Shown here: positions 22,330 through 31,257 of the stretch, piece by piece
How the letters are laid out: each line of letters begins with the position of its first letter
How positions within the stretch are numbered: the first letter of the stretch is position 1
Assembly (NCBI GenBank): GCA_024742875.1
Contig: JANSXP010000072.1
Span: forward strand, 1 to 35,886
Source: Planctomycetaceae bacterium
GTDB lineage: Bacteria > Planctomycetota > Planctomycetia > Planctomycetales > Planctomycetaceae
DNA length: 35,886 nt
Direction of reading: 5' to 3'
Program-made: the position numbers and the translations under genes
The notes under the pieces: generated by a model
Seen by the model: only the letters and a program-made list of their open reading frames with translations
Told to the model about the DNA's origin: nothing
Database searches by the model: none

Positions 22330-23625
22330 ATGACCAGCAAGACGTCAAGACGTTCCTTCGTTTCTGTGACGACGGCCGCCACCGCCGCACTGAGCGTGTC
22401 GCCCTCACTTGCCTCCGGAGCATGGGCGGGAGGCAGCGACCGTCTGCGGCTGGGCCTGATTGGCTGCGGAGGTCGTGGAACGGGCGCTGCTTCGCAGGCT
22501 CTGAACGCGGACTCGGGCGTGGAACTGGTCGCCATGGCAGACGCCTTTGAAGACCGGCTAATGAGTTCCCGCGCTCGACTGGAACGTCAGTTCAACAAAG
22601 CCGACACGGAGTCGCGTGTCAACGTTCCGGAGGCCAACTGCTTTACAGGCTTTGACGCTTACAAACGCGTCATCGAAAACACGGACGTCGTGTGCCTGAC
22701 ATCAACACCCCACTTTCGCCCGCGACACCTGAAGGCGGCCGTCGATGCCGGCAAACACGTCTTCTGCGAGAAGCCCGTGGCCGTGGATGCGCCCGGTCTG
22801 CGGTCGGTGATGGAGTCGGTCGAAAAAGCTCGACAACAGAAGACATCGATCGTCAGCGGTCTTTGCTGGCGATACCACAACGGCAAACGGGCCGTGTTCC
22901 AGCAGATTCAGGAGGGACTCATTGGTGACATCGTATCCATGCAGTGCAGCTACATGACGGGCGGTGTGTGGGATCCTCGCAAGACCCGCGAGCAGTGCAA
23001 AAGCGAAATGGAGTATCAGATTCGCAACTGGTACTACTACACGTGGCTGTCCGGAGACTTCAACGTGGAACAGCATATCCACAGCCTGGACAAGATGCTG
23101 TGGGCGATGAACGACGAAGCGCCTGTCAGCATTAGCGGCAGCGGCGGTCGCCAGGTACGGACCGACCCCAAATACGGCAACATCTACGACCACTTCAACG
23201 TCATCTACGAGTGGAAGAACGGTGTCAAAGCGTTCGCCCGCTGCCGCCACTGGCCCGGCTGCGAAAACGATGTCAACGACTACATCGTGGGAACCAAAGG
23301 CCGCGCCGACGTCATGAAGCACCGCATCTTCGATCTCGATGGCAGGGAGATCTGGAAGTTCGAAGGAGAGGGCGGCGATATGTATCAGATCGAACACGAC
23401 GAACTGTTCGCCGGGATTCGCGGGGCCCATCCGATCAACAACGGTGATTACATGTGCAAAAGCACCATGCTGGCCATTTCCGGTCGGATGGCGGCGTACA
23501 CGGGGAAGAAGCTGACATGGGACGAAGTGATGAATTCCCAGCAGGACCTCACCCCGGAAGCGTACGAGTGGGGCGATATTCCTGTGCCCGAAGTGGCTGT
23601 GCCAGGCAAAACGAAGTTCTTCTAA
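22330..23625 (+). CDS. Tat-exported Gfo/Idh/MocA family oxidoreductase
   Basis: 431 residues from ATG 22330, chosen because SRRSFV plus a hydrophobic stretch forms a twin-arginine signal at the very start and CGGAGA precedes it. The frame opens further upstream, at 22273, without support. A Rossmann NAD(P) motif, LGLIGCGGRGTG (41-52), and the family's EKPVAVD (147-153) with active-site Lys148 are clear. SGDFNVEQHIHSLDKMLW around residue 240 holds the usual His pair of the substrate domain. Such proteins usually oxidise or epimerise sugars or cyclitols. Planctomycetes have many exported copies. The GntP-type permease starts 75 bases downstream on the same strand, so a sugar-acid use module is plausible but unproven. 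Confidence 0.92.
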   Translation: MTSKTSRRSFVSVTTAATAALSVSPSLASGAWAGGSDRLRLGLIGCGGRGTGAASQALNADSGVELVAMADAFEDRLMSSRARLERQFNKADTESRVNVPEANCFTGFDAYKRVIENTDVVCLTSTPHFRPRHLKAAVDAGKHVFCEKPVAVDAPGLRSVMESVEKARQQKTSIVSGLCWRYHNGKRAVFQQIQEGLIGDIVSMQCSYMTGGVWDPRKTREQCKSEMEYQIRNWYYYTWLSGDFNVEQHIHSLDKMLWAMNDEAPVSISGSGGRQVRTDPKYGNIYDHFNVIYEWKNGVKAFARCRHWPGCENDVNDYIVGTKGRADVMKHRIFDLDGREIWKFEGEGGDMYQIEHDELFAGIRGAHPINNGDYMCKSTMLAISGRMAAYTGKKLTWDEVMNSQQDLTPEAYEWGDIPVPEVAVPGKTKFF

Positions 23626-23700
23626 GGGCCGTCGGTCGGTTTCCGGCCTCAACAACCTCAGAATGCTGTCCATCTCCGTTTTTGCGCATCGAATGACCTT

Positions 23701-25431
23701 ATGACAATTGTTGCTCTCGCTGCCGGCCTGGTGATTGTCGTGGGCGGCATTCTGTTTTTTCGACTGCACGCATTTGTCGCTCTGATTCTGGCCGGAGCTC
23801 TGGTCGCCATACTGACGCCTTCTCGACTGGTGGTCCGCAGCGCCCAGCTTGAAAAAGTCAATCGCAGGGACACGTTTACGGTCGACGGATCGACTCTGGT
23901 GTCCAGTGCGAAACTGTCTGTGAAGACAGCCTACATTCTGGTTCGGGATCCGGGTGAAGGGGCGCTGGTGCAAATTGGTTCTGTGGTTGTGCCGGAAAAG
24001 CAGACGGACCGCACAGCCGAAGAGCCAGGCGGACAATTCCGTTACCCTTTCGCTCTGCTGCCGGACGAGAGTCTGGCGGACGGCAGTGTGGCTGCTGTCA
24101 TCGAAGAAAACGCGTTTCTGGCTGCCGCCGCTCTGGGCAAACAGAATTTCATGTCCCGTCTCACCGGAGCACTCGGCGGCTACTGCGGCTCTCTGGCCAT
24201 CCTGATCGTCTCGGCTTCCATTATTGGCCGCTGCCTAATGGACAGTGGCGCCGCAGACACCATCGTCCGTCGCGCGGTGGGTACGGTGGGAGAGAAAAAT
24301 GCGCCTGTCGCTTTTGCCTTCAGCGGATTTACGCTCAGCATCCCCGTATTCTTTGACACGGTCTTCTACCTGATGATTCCGCTGGGGCAGGCGCTGCGCA
24401 AACGCACGGGCAGGAATTACCTGCTGTACGTGCTGTCCATTGTTGCCGGCGGCACGATGGCCCACTCGCTGGTGCCACCGACGCCCGGCCCACTGGCCAT
24501 TGCTGTGGCGTTTAACGTTTCCGTGTTTTCCATGATCGTGGCCGGAACAATCGTGGGACTGTTCAGCAGTGCGGCTGGAATGCTTTACGCTGTGTGGATC
24601 AACGGACGCTGCGAACTTCAGCTGCCAGAGTACGACGAAGGCGAACCGCGCCCCGTGCTGCCGGAAGGTGGCCTGACCTCCGACAAACGAACGGGCCCCA
24701 GCCTGCTGGTCTCGCTGGTTCCGATTCTGCTGCCCGTGCTGCTGATTGCCATGGGGGCGCTGGTCCAGTCCACCACTGATGCGGCCGGCAAATCGTGGCA
24801 TCTTTTCTCCATCAGCATCAGTCCCGCAACGGCCGAGGTGCTAAAGACACTGGGAGAAAAAAACCTCGCCCTGCTGTTGTCTGCCATCGTCGCGGTGCTG
24901 ATTTACGTCAAAGCACGCCGACCCGACCGTGAGACATTTTCGGCCGCCATGCAGCATGCCGTCAGCAGTGCGGGAACAATCATTCTGGTCACCGCTGCCG
25001 GTGGCGCCTTTGGCCGCATGATGCGTCAGGCCAACGCGGCTGAACTGCTGGACGGCCTTCAGGGGTCGTCGCCCGTGATGATCGTGGTGGCCGCGTTCTT
25101 TGTCACCACCGCCGTTCGAACGGCTCAGGGCTCATCAACAGTAGCCATGATGACGGCCGCTGGAATCTTCGCCGGCCTGGTGACCAGCGGCGCCGCAGGT
25201 GTGGATCCCCTGTATGTGGCCCTCGCGGTCGGCTGTGGCTCCAAACCGGTGGCCTGGATGAACGACAGCGGCTTTTGGGTCATCACCAGAATGAGCGGGA
25301 TGACGGAGCGCGAAGGACTCACCTACGTAACTCCAATGACCGCCCTGGCGGCACTGGCCGGCCTTGCGGTCATTATCCTGGGCGTGCTGTTTTTGCCGAA
25401 CATCAGCGAACTGCTGCCCGCCGGCGGATAA
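23701..25431 (+). CDS. GntP-family permease with an inserted soluble domain
   Basis: 576 residues, against about 440 for typical gluconate/H+ symporters of the GntP family. Family features include two N-terminal helices, a late LDG...VVAAFF region, GGAFGRMMRQANA, VPPTPGP (about residue 260) and AVRTAQGSSTVAMMTAAG (about 470). About 105 residues are inserted between helix 2 and the next membrane block, roughly residues 43-150. They are polar and include VNRRDTFTVDGSTLVSSA and EEPGGQFRYPFALLPDESL. The permease likely imports a sugar acid such as gluconate. The Gfo/Idh/MocA oxidoreductase just upstream may act on a related sugar. No Shine-Dalgarno is obvious; translation starts 75 bases after the previous stop. 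Confidence 0.88.
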   Translation: MTIVALAAGLVIVVGGILFFRLHAFVALILAGALVAILTPSRLVVRSAQLEKVNRRDTFTVDGSTLVSSAKLSVKTAYILVRDPGEGALVQIGSVVVPEKQTDRTAEEPGGQFRYPFALLPDESLADGSVAAVIEENAFLAAAALGKQNFMSRLTGALGGYCGSLAILIVSASIIGRCLMDSGAADTIVRRAVGTVGEKNAPVAFAFSGFTLSIPVFFDTVFYLMIPLGQALRKRTGRNYLLYVLSIVAGGTMAHSLVPPTPGPLAIAVAFNVSVFSMIVAGTIVGLFSSAAGMLYAVWINGRCELQLPEYDEGEPRPVLPEGGLTSDKRTGPSLLVSLVPILLPVLLIAMGALVQSTTDAAGKSWHLFSISISPATAEVLKTLGEKNLALLLSAIVAVLIYVKARRPDRETFSAAMQHAVSSAGTIILVTAAGGAFGRMMRQANAAELLDGLQGSSPVMIVVAAFFVTTAVRTAQGSSTVAMMTAAGIFAGLVTSGAAGVDPLYVALAVGCGSKPVAWMNDSGFWVITRMSGMTEREGLTYVTPMTALAALAGLAVIILGVLFLPNISELLPAGG

Positions 25432-25514
25432 CAAAAACCGCAGCGACCGAACGGGCCGTCCCGCCGCGTCCGAGTCGGCCGTCCGGCGATCGGAGGAACG
25501 TACCCGCAGAGGCA

Positions 25515-27623
25515 TCATCCCGGCGGTGTCAGCAGTCGGCCGTCATTGCGTGACAATCGGCGACGCCAGCGGCGGACGGACGAACCACGCCGTGTGGCCT
25601 CATCGTCCGTCTGAAATCCTTCACGCGTGCCCGTCAGACGTTCGAGATTGACAATTGCCAGCTCCCGCATTGAGGCGCGGCTGTTTTCCAGCATACTGAC
25701 CAGCCACTCACTGACGAATCGATCTTCCGCCTCCACCGGCGAGATCCCCATCAGCAGTCGCACGGCCTCTGAGGTCTCGTCGGCGGTCAGCCGTGTTCGC
25801 AGCACTTTACTCACCTCATCCATCGCCCCCGGACTGGTCGTCATCGCGTATTGCAAACCATCAATCGCCGCCAGACGGACGCCGGACTGGTCGCTGTTGA
25901 GCAGAATTTCGCAGAGAGAATCGAGCTCCCGAATCAATGCGGGGATCGAAACCGCATATTCCGCCATCATGGGATTGCGGCTGTCGAGCAGCTCATCATA
26001 GGAATCCGTGATGCTGGGCGATTTCTGGAAGGTTGTCGCGACGTCCATCAGCAGCTCACGAGTCGAATCGGTATCGGGCTCTGACACAGAGAAGATCCAG
26101 TCAGGCGTGGCGGCCGCCACTGGCGCTGGAGCCTGAGCGTCAGACCGCCAGGTCACCATGGTTCCTGTTGGTAGAGTGACCTGCTGACCGTTGACCCGCA
26201 TCGTGGCCTGAGTGTCGGCCGCGAAGACGGTGATGAACGTCACCCGGCCACCAGGGAGAAATGTTGTCTGCTCTTCCGCCACCCCCTCCGCCCCAACGGG
26301 CAAAGGAGCAGCGGCCACCTGAACGGCCACTCGTCTCCCGTCCTCAGGCAGATCCAGTTCAAAAGTCAGCCCGCCTGTCTGCACGACAAACGGTCGACTG
26401 GCTTCCGCCTGGGCCGACTGCAGGACGAGACCGCCATCGAGCAGTTCCACTCCGGAACCGTTATCTGCGAACCGCACAAGTGACTGGCCGCGCACGGTGG
26501 CCATCCAGCCGGCATCCAGCACGGCCACACTGGCGTGGAAGGGATGCGGCAGACCAAGTAAGTTCCCGCGCACCTGACCATTCCAGCCGGAGGTCTTGAC
26601 TTCTGGCGCCACCCAGGACCAGACCGCTGGCTCTGCGTTATATTTCATGAACATGCGATAGGGATCATCGACATTGTAGACCACCGGCGGGGCGTCTTCG
26701 GCCGTGCCAGGATCCACGATCGGAGGATCGGCCGCGACCATGTCGGGCCCTGGTTCGGTGATGGGCATCTGCGGATCCGTGTTGGTCTCCACAACAGCGG
26801 GCGGCTCTGTTGTCGTCCCCGGCTGTTCTGGCTGCCCGTTACGCTCTGGCACGTTGTCCTCAGTCGCGATGCGTTCACCGGGATCCGCCGGACCGATATC
26901 CGGCTCAGGACTCATAGCAGTATCCGGCTCCTGGGGTGTTTGAGGATCCGGCTCAGGATTGCCCGCTGCGCCATCAGCACGGGCTGCGTCCTGCGCGCCT
27001 GCGCCATCAACCAGGTCAATGGGGTCGGCCGGTCCGCCGGCCAGCAGTTGCTTCTCGCCATCGCCAGTGGCTGGCGTTACAGTCCCGCGGAACAAATTGG
27101 AATCGGTGGCCACCAGAATCAGCCACCCCAGCACCATGGCGCCCAGCAGCAGCATGGGCGAGCGTTTCTGTCGGACGTTCTGAGCTTCCAGCGGCGTCCA
27201 GTCGGTCTTCGCCCGGGGCGACTGATCGGTGTCTTCGTCCCCCTCCGCCTGCGGGCCCAGTCGCAGCAGACGCTCTTTCAGCGGCTCCGCAATGTCCACC
27301 GGGTCGTTGAGACTGCCAATGATCTGATGCGTGGCCGCCACCTCCGCCAGCGAATGGTCCGAAGTGAGAATCTCCTTTTCGATGAGCGCCACCAGTTCCG
27401 GCGTCAGCTGGTCATCCAGATATTCTGCTATCAGATTGGCATCGATGTTTTTCTGACCGGCCGATTCTTTGGCCAGACGGCGACGGCGGACGACAGACCG
27501 AATCCGATCAGCCAGTTCCGTGGCAAACGGACTGGTCGTCAGCTTCTGCCCAATTTCTTTGGCCTGCTGTGGAGCCAGACGATCGTCGAGGTAAGCCAGC
27601 AGAGTTCTCAGTGTCAGTCGCAT
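25515..27623 (-). CDS. Single-pass membrane protein: duplicated anti-sigma-like N-terminus, HEAT-like C-terminus
   Basis: 702 residues. The N-terminal cytoplasmic part has a duplicated zf-HC2/anti-sigma-like helix pair, LLAYLDDRLAP (8-18) and LIAEYLDDQLTPE (64-76), without Cys/His zinc ligands. One membrane helix lies near 156-173 (MLLLGAMVLGWLILV). A long acidic Pro/Asp/Glu/Ala linker (about 180-330, EPD and PD repeats) leads to a beta-rich domain (about 340-500) and helical HEAT-like repeats (about 530-680). I know no characterised protein with this order; similar architectures are common in planctomycetes as membrane regulators or scaffolds. GGGAA lies about 8 nt before the start. It is divergent from the nucleoside-transporter gene. 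Exact function unknown. Confidence 0.7.
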   Translation of the reverse strand: MRLTLRTLLAYLDDRLAPQQAKEIGQKLTTSPFATELADRIRSVVRRRRLAKESAGQKNIDANLIAEYLDDQLTPELVALIEKEILTSDHSLAEVAATHQIIGSLNDPVDIAEPLKERLLRLGPQAEGDEDTDQSPRAKTDWTPLEAQNVRQKRSPMLLLGAMVLGWLILVATDSNLFRGTVTPATGDGEKQLLAGGPADPIDLVDGAGAQDAARADGAAGNPEPDPQTPQEPDTAMSPEPDIGPADPGERIATEDNVPERNGQPEQPGTTTEPPAVVETNTDPQMPITEPGPDMVAADPPIVDPGTAEDAPPVVYNVDDPYRMFMKYNAEPAVWSWVAPEVKTSGWNGQVRGNLLGLPHPFHASVAVLDAGWMATVRGQSLVRFADNGSGVELLDGGLVLQSAQAEASRPFVVQTGGLTFELDLPEDGRRVAVQVAAAPLPVGAEGVAEEQTTFLPGGRVTFITVFAADTQATMRVNGQQVTLPTGTMVTWRSDAQAPAPVAAATPDWIFSVSEPDTDSTRELLMDVATTFQKSPSITDSYDELLDSRNPMMAEYAVSIPALIRELDSLCEILLNSDQSGVRLAAIDGLQYAMTTSPGAMDEVSKVLRTRLTADETSEAVRLLMGISPVEAEDRFVSEWLVSMLENSRASMRELAIVNLERLTGTREGFQTDDEATRRGSSVRRWRRRLSRNDGRLLTPPG

Positions 27624-27868
27624 GTCAGATTCCCGGGCGTTGCGGCGAAAGATACCTTCCTATGGTTAGTGACGTGGCGGAATCGGTTTCGTACAAAAAT
27701 TCGAACAGCTGTTACAAATTTGTGAAAATGCGGAGCGCACTCTCTGGATGAGCGGCCGCAATCTTTGGAATTTCGCTGGTCGAACGCGGGGCGCCGGTAC
27801 CACATTGTTAACGTTCGCGGTAAATTTTTGGCCATCCACCACGTGTCCAGCCCACCGGAAAGAACGCA

Positions 27869-29326
27869 ATGAGCGAAACGCAGCCCGATGAAACCGGCAA
27901 CTCGCCGTACGAGTCTCCCACGGATCAAACACCGGCCCTGGCAGCCCAATCCGGAATCGTCGCTCGCCTTTCCATCATGATGTTCCTGCAGTTCTTCGCC
28001 TGGGGCGCATGGTTTGCCACGCTTTCAGCCGCGCTGGAGACTGGTGGCCTGGGGGCCATTATCGGGGATGCCTATGCTCAGGCTCCGATTGCCGCCATCG
28101 TGGCCCCCCTGTTTCTGGGACTGATCGCCGATCGCCTGTTCTCCTCTGAGAAAGTCATGGGCGTGCTGATGCTCATCGGCGGCGGACTGCTGCTGGCGAT
28201 CCCCTCACTGGCGGCGGGTGGTACGGGCAACGGCAATCTGATCGTCTGGCTGATTCTCGGTCACCTGCTGTGCTACATGCCCACACTGGGACTGGGCAAC
28301 ACCATTGCCTTCACCCATATCCCCAGCCAGTCCGACTTCCCCAAAATTCGCGTCTGGGGCACGATCGGCTGGATTGCCGCCGGGCTGTTCGTCGGCATCA
28401 TGCAGTGGTCCAACAGTTTTAACATTTTCTGGCTGGGCGCGGGCAGTTCGCTGCTGCTGGGTGCCTTTTGCTTTGCTTTGCCGAACACCCCACCGCCGAT
28501 GAAGGGCAAGCCCATGGACCTGCGGTCGCTGTTCATGGTGGACGCCCTGAAGCTGCTGGGCAACTTTAACTTCCTGGTGTTCGCTGTGTGCTCCACGCTG
28601 ATCTGCGTGCCCCTGGCGTACTACTACGGCATGACGTCCACCTTCCTGAATCAGACCGGCTTTTCTGAATCGGCGGCGACGATGACCATTGGGCAGATGT
28701 CTGAAATCATCTTCATGCTCCTGATTCCATTCTTCTTCCGCACGCTGGGACTGAAGGTCATGATTCTGGTGGGCATGGCCGCCTGGGTCATTCGCTACGC
28801 TCTGTTTGCTTTCGGTGCACCCGATCAGGTGACCTGGATGCTGCTGGCGGCCGTCGCACTGCACGGCATCTGCTATGACTTCTTTTTTGTCACCGGGTTT
28901 ATGTACACAGACCAAAAGGCCCCCAAAGCCATCCGTGGCCAGGCTCAGGGGCTGCTTGTGTTCCTGACCCAGGGTGTGGGGATGTTCTTTGGCTATAAGA
29001 TCATGGCCGCTGGCGATTTTCTGGGCCTCAACCTCGGTTTCACAGTTGGAGACTACGGCAAACAGGTGACCTCCTCGCAGGACTACACGGATGCACTGGC
29101 CGCCGCCCGTGGCGATCAGGAAGCTTTGGGATTCCTCGAGTCACTCACACAGATGTTCTCCCGCAATCTGCCCGAGGGACTGGACAGTCAGTTGCTGTCA
29201 GACACCATGGGGCAATGGAAGGATTTCTGGTTGTTCCCCTCCATCATGGCGGCGGGCGTGCTGGTCCTGTTTGCGGTCGCCTTCTGGGACAAGGCAAAAT
29301 CAGACGACGAACCTTCGTCGGAATAG
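27869..29326 (+). CDS. Nucleoside:H+ symporter-like MFS transporter (NHS family)
   Basis: 485 residues with about 12 membrane helices. The NHS-family (NupG/XapB) signature is read from RLSIMMFLQFFAWGAWF (33-49), KIRVWGTIGWIAAGL (about 158-172) and ALHGICYDFFFVTGFMYTD (about 330-348). A short N-terminal tail (SETQPDETGNSPYESP) precedes the first helix, and a soluble loop of about 60 residues comes before the last helix. It should import nucleosides with protons across the cytoplasmic membrane. GGAAAGA lies about 5 nt before the ATG. A hairpin terminator follows the stop. Its assignment to nucleosides rests on family resemblance only, since the substrate-specific residues were not checked. Confidence 0.88.
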   Translation: MSETQPDETGNSPYESPTDQTPALAAQSGIVARLSIMMFLQFFAWGAWFATLSAALETGGLGAIIGDAYAQAPIAAIVAPLFLGLIADRLFSSEKVMGVLMLIGGGLLLAIPSLAAGGTGNGNLIVWLILGHLLCYMPTLGLGNTIAFTHIPSQSDFPKIRVWGTIGWIAAGLFVGIMQWSNSFNIFWLGAGSSLLLGAFCFALPNTPPPMKGKPMDLRSLFMVDALKLLGNFNFLVFAVCSTLICVPLAYYYGMTSTFLNQTGFSESAATMTIGQMSEIIFMLLIPFFFRTLGLKVMILVGMAAWVIRYALFAFGAPDQVTWMLLAAVALHGICYDFFFVTGFMYTDQKAPKAIRGQAQGLLVFLTQGVGMFFGYKIMAAGDFLGLNLGFTVGDYGKQVTSSQDYTDALAAARGDQEALGFLESLTQMFSRNLPEGLDSQLLSDTMGQWKDFWLFPSIMAAGVLVLFAVAFWDKAKSDDEPSSE

Positions 29327-29384
29327 CCGCCGGTATCGCGGGCGAAGCACGGCGACTGCCTCCACACCAAAGGATTCCATCAGG

Positions 29385-29419
29385 AATGCCCCGCTGTCTG
29401 CAGGCAGCGGGGCATTTGT
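29385..29419 (+). terminator. Hairpin terminator of the NHS transporter gene
   Basis: AATGCCCCGCTG (29385-29396) pairs perfectly with CAGCGGGGCATT (29405-29416) around an 8-nt loop. The T-run is short (TTTG), so termination may be partial. The minus-strand side is also weak. Confidence 0.7.
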
Positions 29420-29493
29420 GGATTCGCGGCATGCCATCACAGACAGTCACGCACGACACAGCATTCAGTGGCAGCGGTCAGTCTTTGTTGTGA

Positions 29494-30588
29494 TCAGCGT
29501 TCGTAAATGGGCAACAGGCGGTAATTGACCGCCAATGTCAGTAGTGACATGGCGGTTGCGTAGTTGTCACCGTAACGACTGTGACCAATGCTGCCGTTGA
29601 CGTTTCGTTTCGCCAGCAGCCGATGCATCATCATTTGGTTCCACTTCTTCCAGGCGTTCCGATCACTCTGAAATAGCGCTTGCGCCATGTAATAGTCGGC
29701 GTAGTGTGGATCCGAGTGATGGACCTGCTCCAGATGGGTGAGAAGGTAGGAACTGCCGGCAGAATACGCCGGCGAAGCCCGGCGCTTGGCGACAGCCATG
29801 CAGAGAGTCGTCAGGGCAGTGCGGCCGATGGTATGGCCGTTTCCGCGTTTGCCTCTGAAATACGCCACCTCGCCGTCTGCGGACGTGTTTGCTTCCAGAT
29901 ATTCGACGGCGAGATCGACAGTGTGATCGGGCACGCGGATCCCCGCATTTCGCGCTGCCAGCAGGGCAATCAACAGGGACCCGGCAACCGAACAATCCGG
30001 CTCTCCCGACTCAGGGGTGTCCGCCGTGGAGTACCAGCCGGCGTGACGCAGCCGACGTTCCGATGGCGGCACCACAGCACCGCGAACCGCCAGTTCCAGT
30101 GCTTCGGTGATCGTGCGTGGTCGCTTTGCCTCAGCGACACCTGCCCACAGCATGTCGTCATCCACGACACCACAGGCTTCGGCAAGCAACAGCATTGAGA
30201 ATGCGAAATCATAGGAATTGCCTGTGAAACGACCGCTTGCCCCCTGTTGACGGATGACATAGCGCAAGCCGCGGCGCACAAACGGGGCATATTGCCCCCA
30301 ATTGGGGTCATCGCCTCGTGCCAGCAGTGCGAGTGTGCAAATGGCCGTTCCACCGGCAGTCCGGCTGCCATACGTTGGGCGCGTCCGCCAGGAGCCGTCT
30401 TCCCGCTGCTGCGACACCAGAAAATCGAGTCCGCCCTCAAACAGCTCTTCCAGCGACGCGGAGACATCGCTGCCAAAAACCGGGGCTGAACGATCCTCGC
30501 GCGGAGGCTGGGCATTGACGGAATGCTGGAATAGAAGACACAGACAGACCAGGGCTGCACGATGGCCGACGCAGCGTGCCCTCAGCAT
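29494..30588 (-). CDS. Secreted prenyltransferase/squalene-oxidase-repeat protein
   Basis: 364 residues from ATG 30588, which gives a signal peptide (LRARC...LVCLCLLFQHSVNA-Q). The frame is open to 30918 and other starts (30660, 30828) are possible but give odd leaders. The mature part is an alpha-alpha toroid: GLDFLVSQQREDGSWRT, TAGGTAICTLALLARG, LRYVIRQQGASGRF, VEYLEANTSADGEVAYF, RTALTTLCMAV and the late GSIGHSRYGDNYATAMSLLTLAV. These repeats match the squalene-cyclase/prenyltransferase fold used for many planctomycete periplasmic proteins. No DxDD terpene-cyclase acid or other active site is seen, so it may be a binding protein. It begins downstream of an 18-bp repeat array. Confidence 0.75.
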   Translation of the reverse strand: MLRARCVGHRAALVCLCLLFQHSVNAQPPREDRSAPVFGSDVSASLEELFEGGLDFLVSQQREDGSWRTRPTYGSRTAGGTAICTLALLARGDDPNWGQYAPFVRRGLRYVIRQQGASGRFTGNSYDFAFSMLLLAEACGVVDDDMLWAGVAEAKRPRTITEALELAVRGAVVPPSERRLRHAGWYSTADTPESGEPDCSVAGSLLIALLAARNAGIRVPDHTVDLAVEYLEANTSADGEVAYFRGKRGNGHTIGRTALTTLCMAVAKRRASPAYSAGSSYLLTHLEQVHHSDPHYADYYMAQALFQSDRNAWKKWNQMMMHRLLAKRNVNGSIGHSRYGDNYATAMSLLTLAVNYRLLPIYER

Positions 30589-31257
30589 AAAATCAGGCAG
30601 CGCAACATCAGGCAGCGCTGGGACACGATCAAACGTCCGACCCACGGAAGTGAGCCACATCGACAGGCGTTCCTGGCAGAATTTCCGGGCCTTCTGGAAT
30701 CGGCAGGTCGCACCATGAAAGCTCAACTGTCGCCACTGTCGGGGCAGCTGTAACAACAAGGGCACTCGCGACAACAAGGCCCCTCGTGACAAAAAGGCCC
30801 CTCGTGTCAGAGCCGTGAGCAGCAGCATCGGAATTTCCGTTGAACTAAATCCCTGTTGAACTTCGGACGCGACAGTTGCACATTCCGACCAGGTCAGCGG
30901 CGACTGTATCGCGGCCACTCGTCATACCGCCGCCCCAGCCGTGTTGACGCATCGGAAACAGGGGCATTCCGCCGGGTACTCCCCCTCACACGTCGATCCT
31001 TCAAGCGGGCACATTGCTCACGGTGTCCAGAAGTGCCTGACCGGCAGTGTGGTGAAAGGGCAACGCTCGATGTTCACAGTCAGCAACACGCTGGTCTGTT
31101 TGCGACAACGTCGATGCGTCTTTTCCGCAGCCGCCGTGTTTCACAAAACAGCCAGTCCCACAGCAATCCCAATAGCGCATAGTTCTCGCAAACACCCCGG
31201 CGTTCCTACCCAAGCGCCTTTCTGATTCCGCTGGGATCATTTGACTGGAGATCTACT
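30589..31257. other. 669-base gap with unassigned upstream frame and repeats
   Basis: This lies between the toroid-protein gene (minus) and the Cys/Pro-rich gene (plus). On the minus strand the toroid frame stays open to 30918, and the 18-bp repeats at 30753-30806 fall inside it. The plus-strand frames give Arg/Ser-rich, unconvincing proteins. The promoter of the Cys/Pro-rich gene should lie near 31150-31250, but I see no clear -35/-10 pair. Confidence 0.45.
30753..30806. repeat. Three 18-bp tandem repeats
   Basis: Units at 30753-30770, 30771-30788 and 30789-30806 are variants of ACAACAAGGCCCCTCGTG; units two and three differ by one base. The 18-bp period is six codons, and on the minus strand it reads as repeated SRGALL/TRGAFL, in the open extension upstream of the toroid-protein start. 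Confidence 0.85.

Noticed and set aside
22702-24036. 444-residue minus-strand open frame.
   Set aside because: It runs antisense across the Gfo/Idh/MocA gene and into the GntP gene, both well supported on the plus strand.
27714-27723. Perfect palindrome ACAAATTTGT between divergent genes.
   Set aside because: Short and AT-rich; could be an operator but a 10-bp palindrome alone is not adequate evidence.
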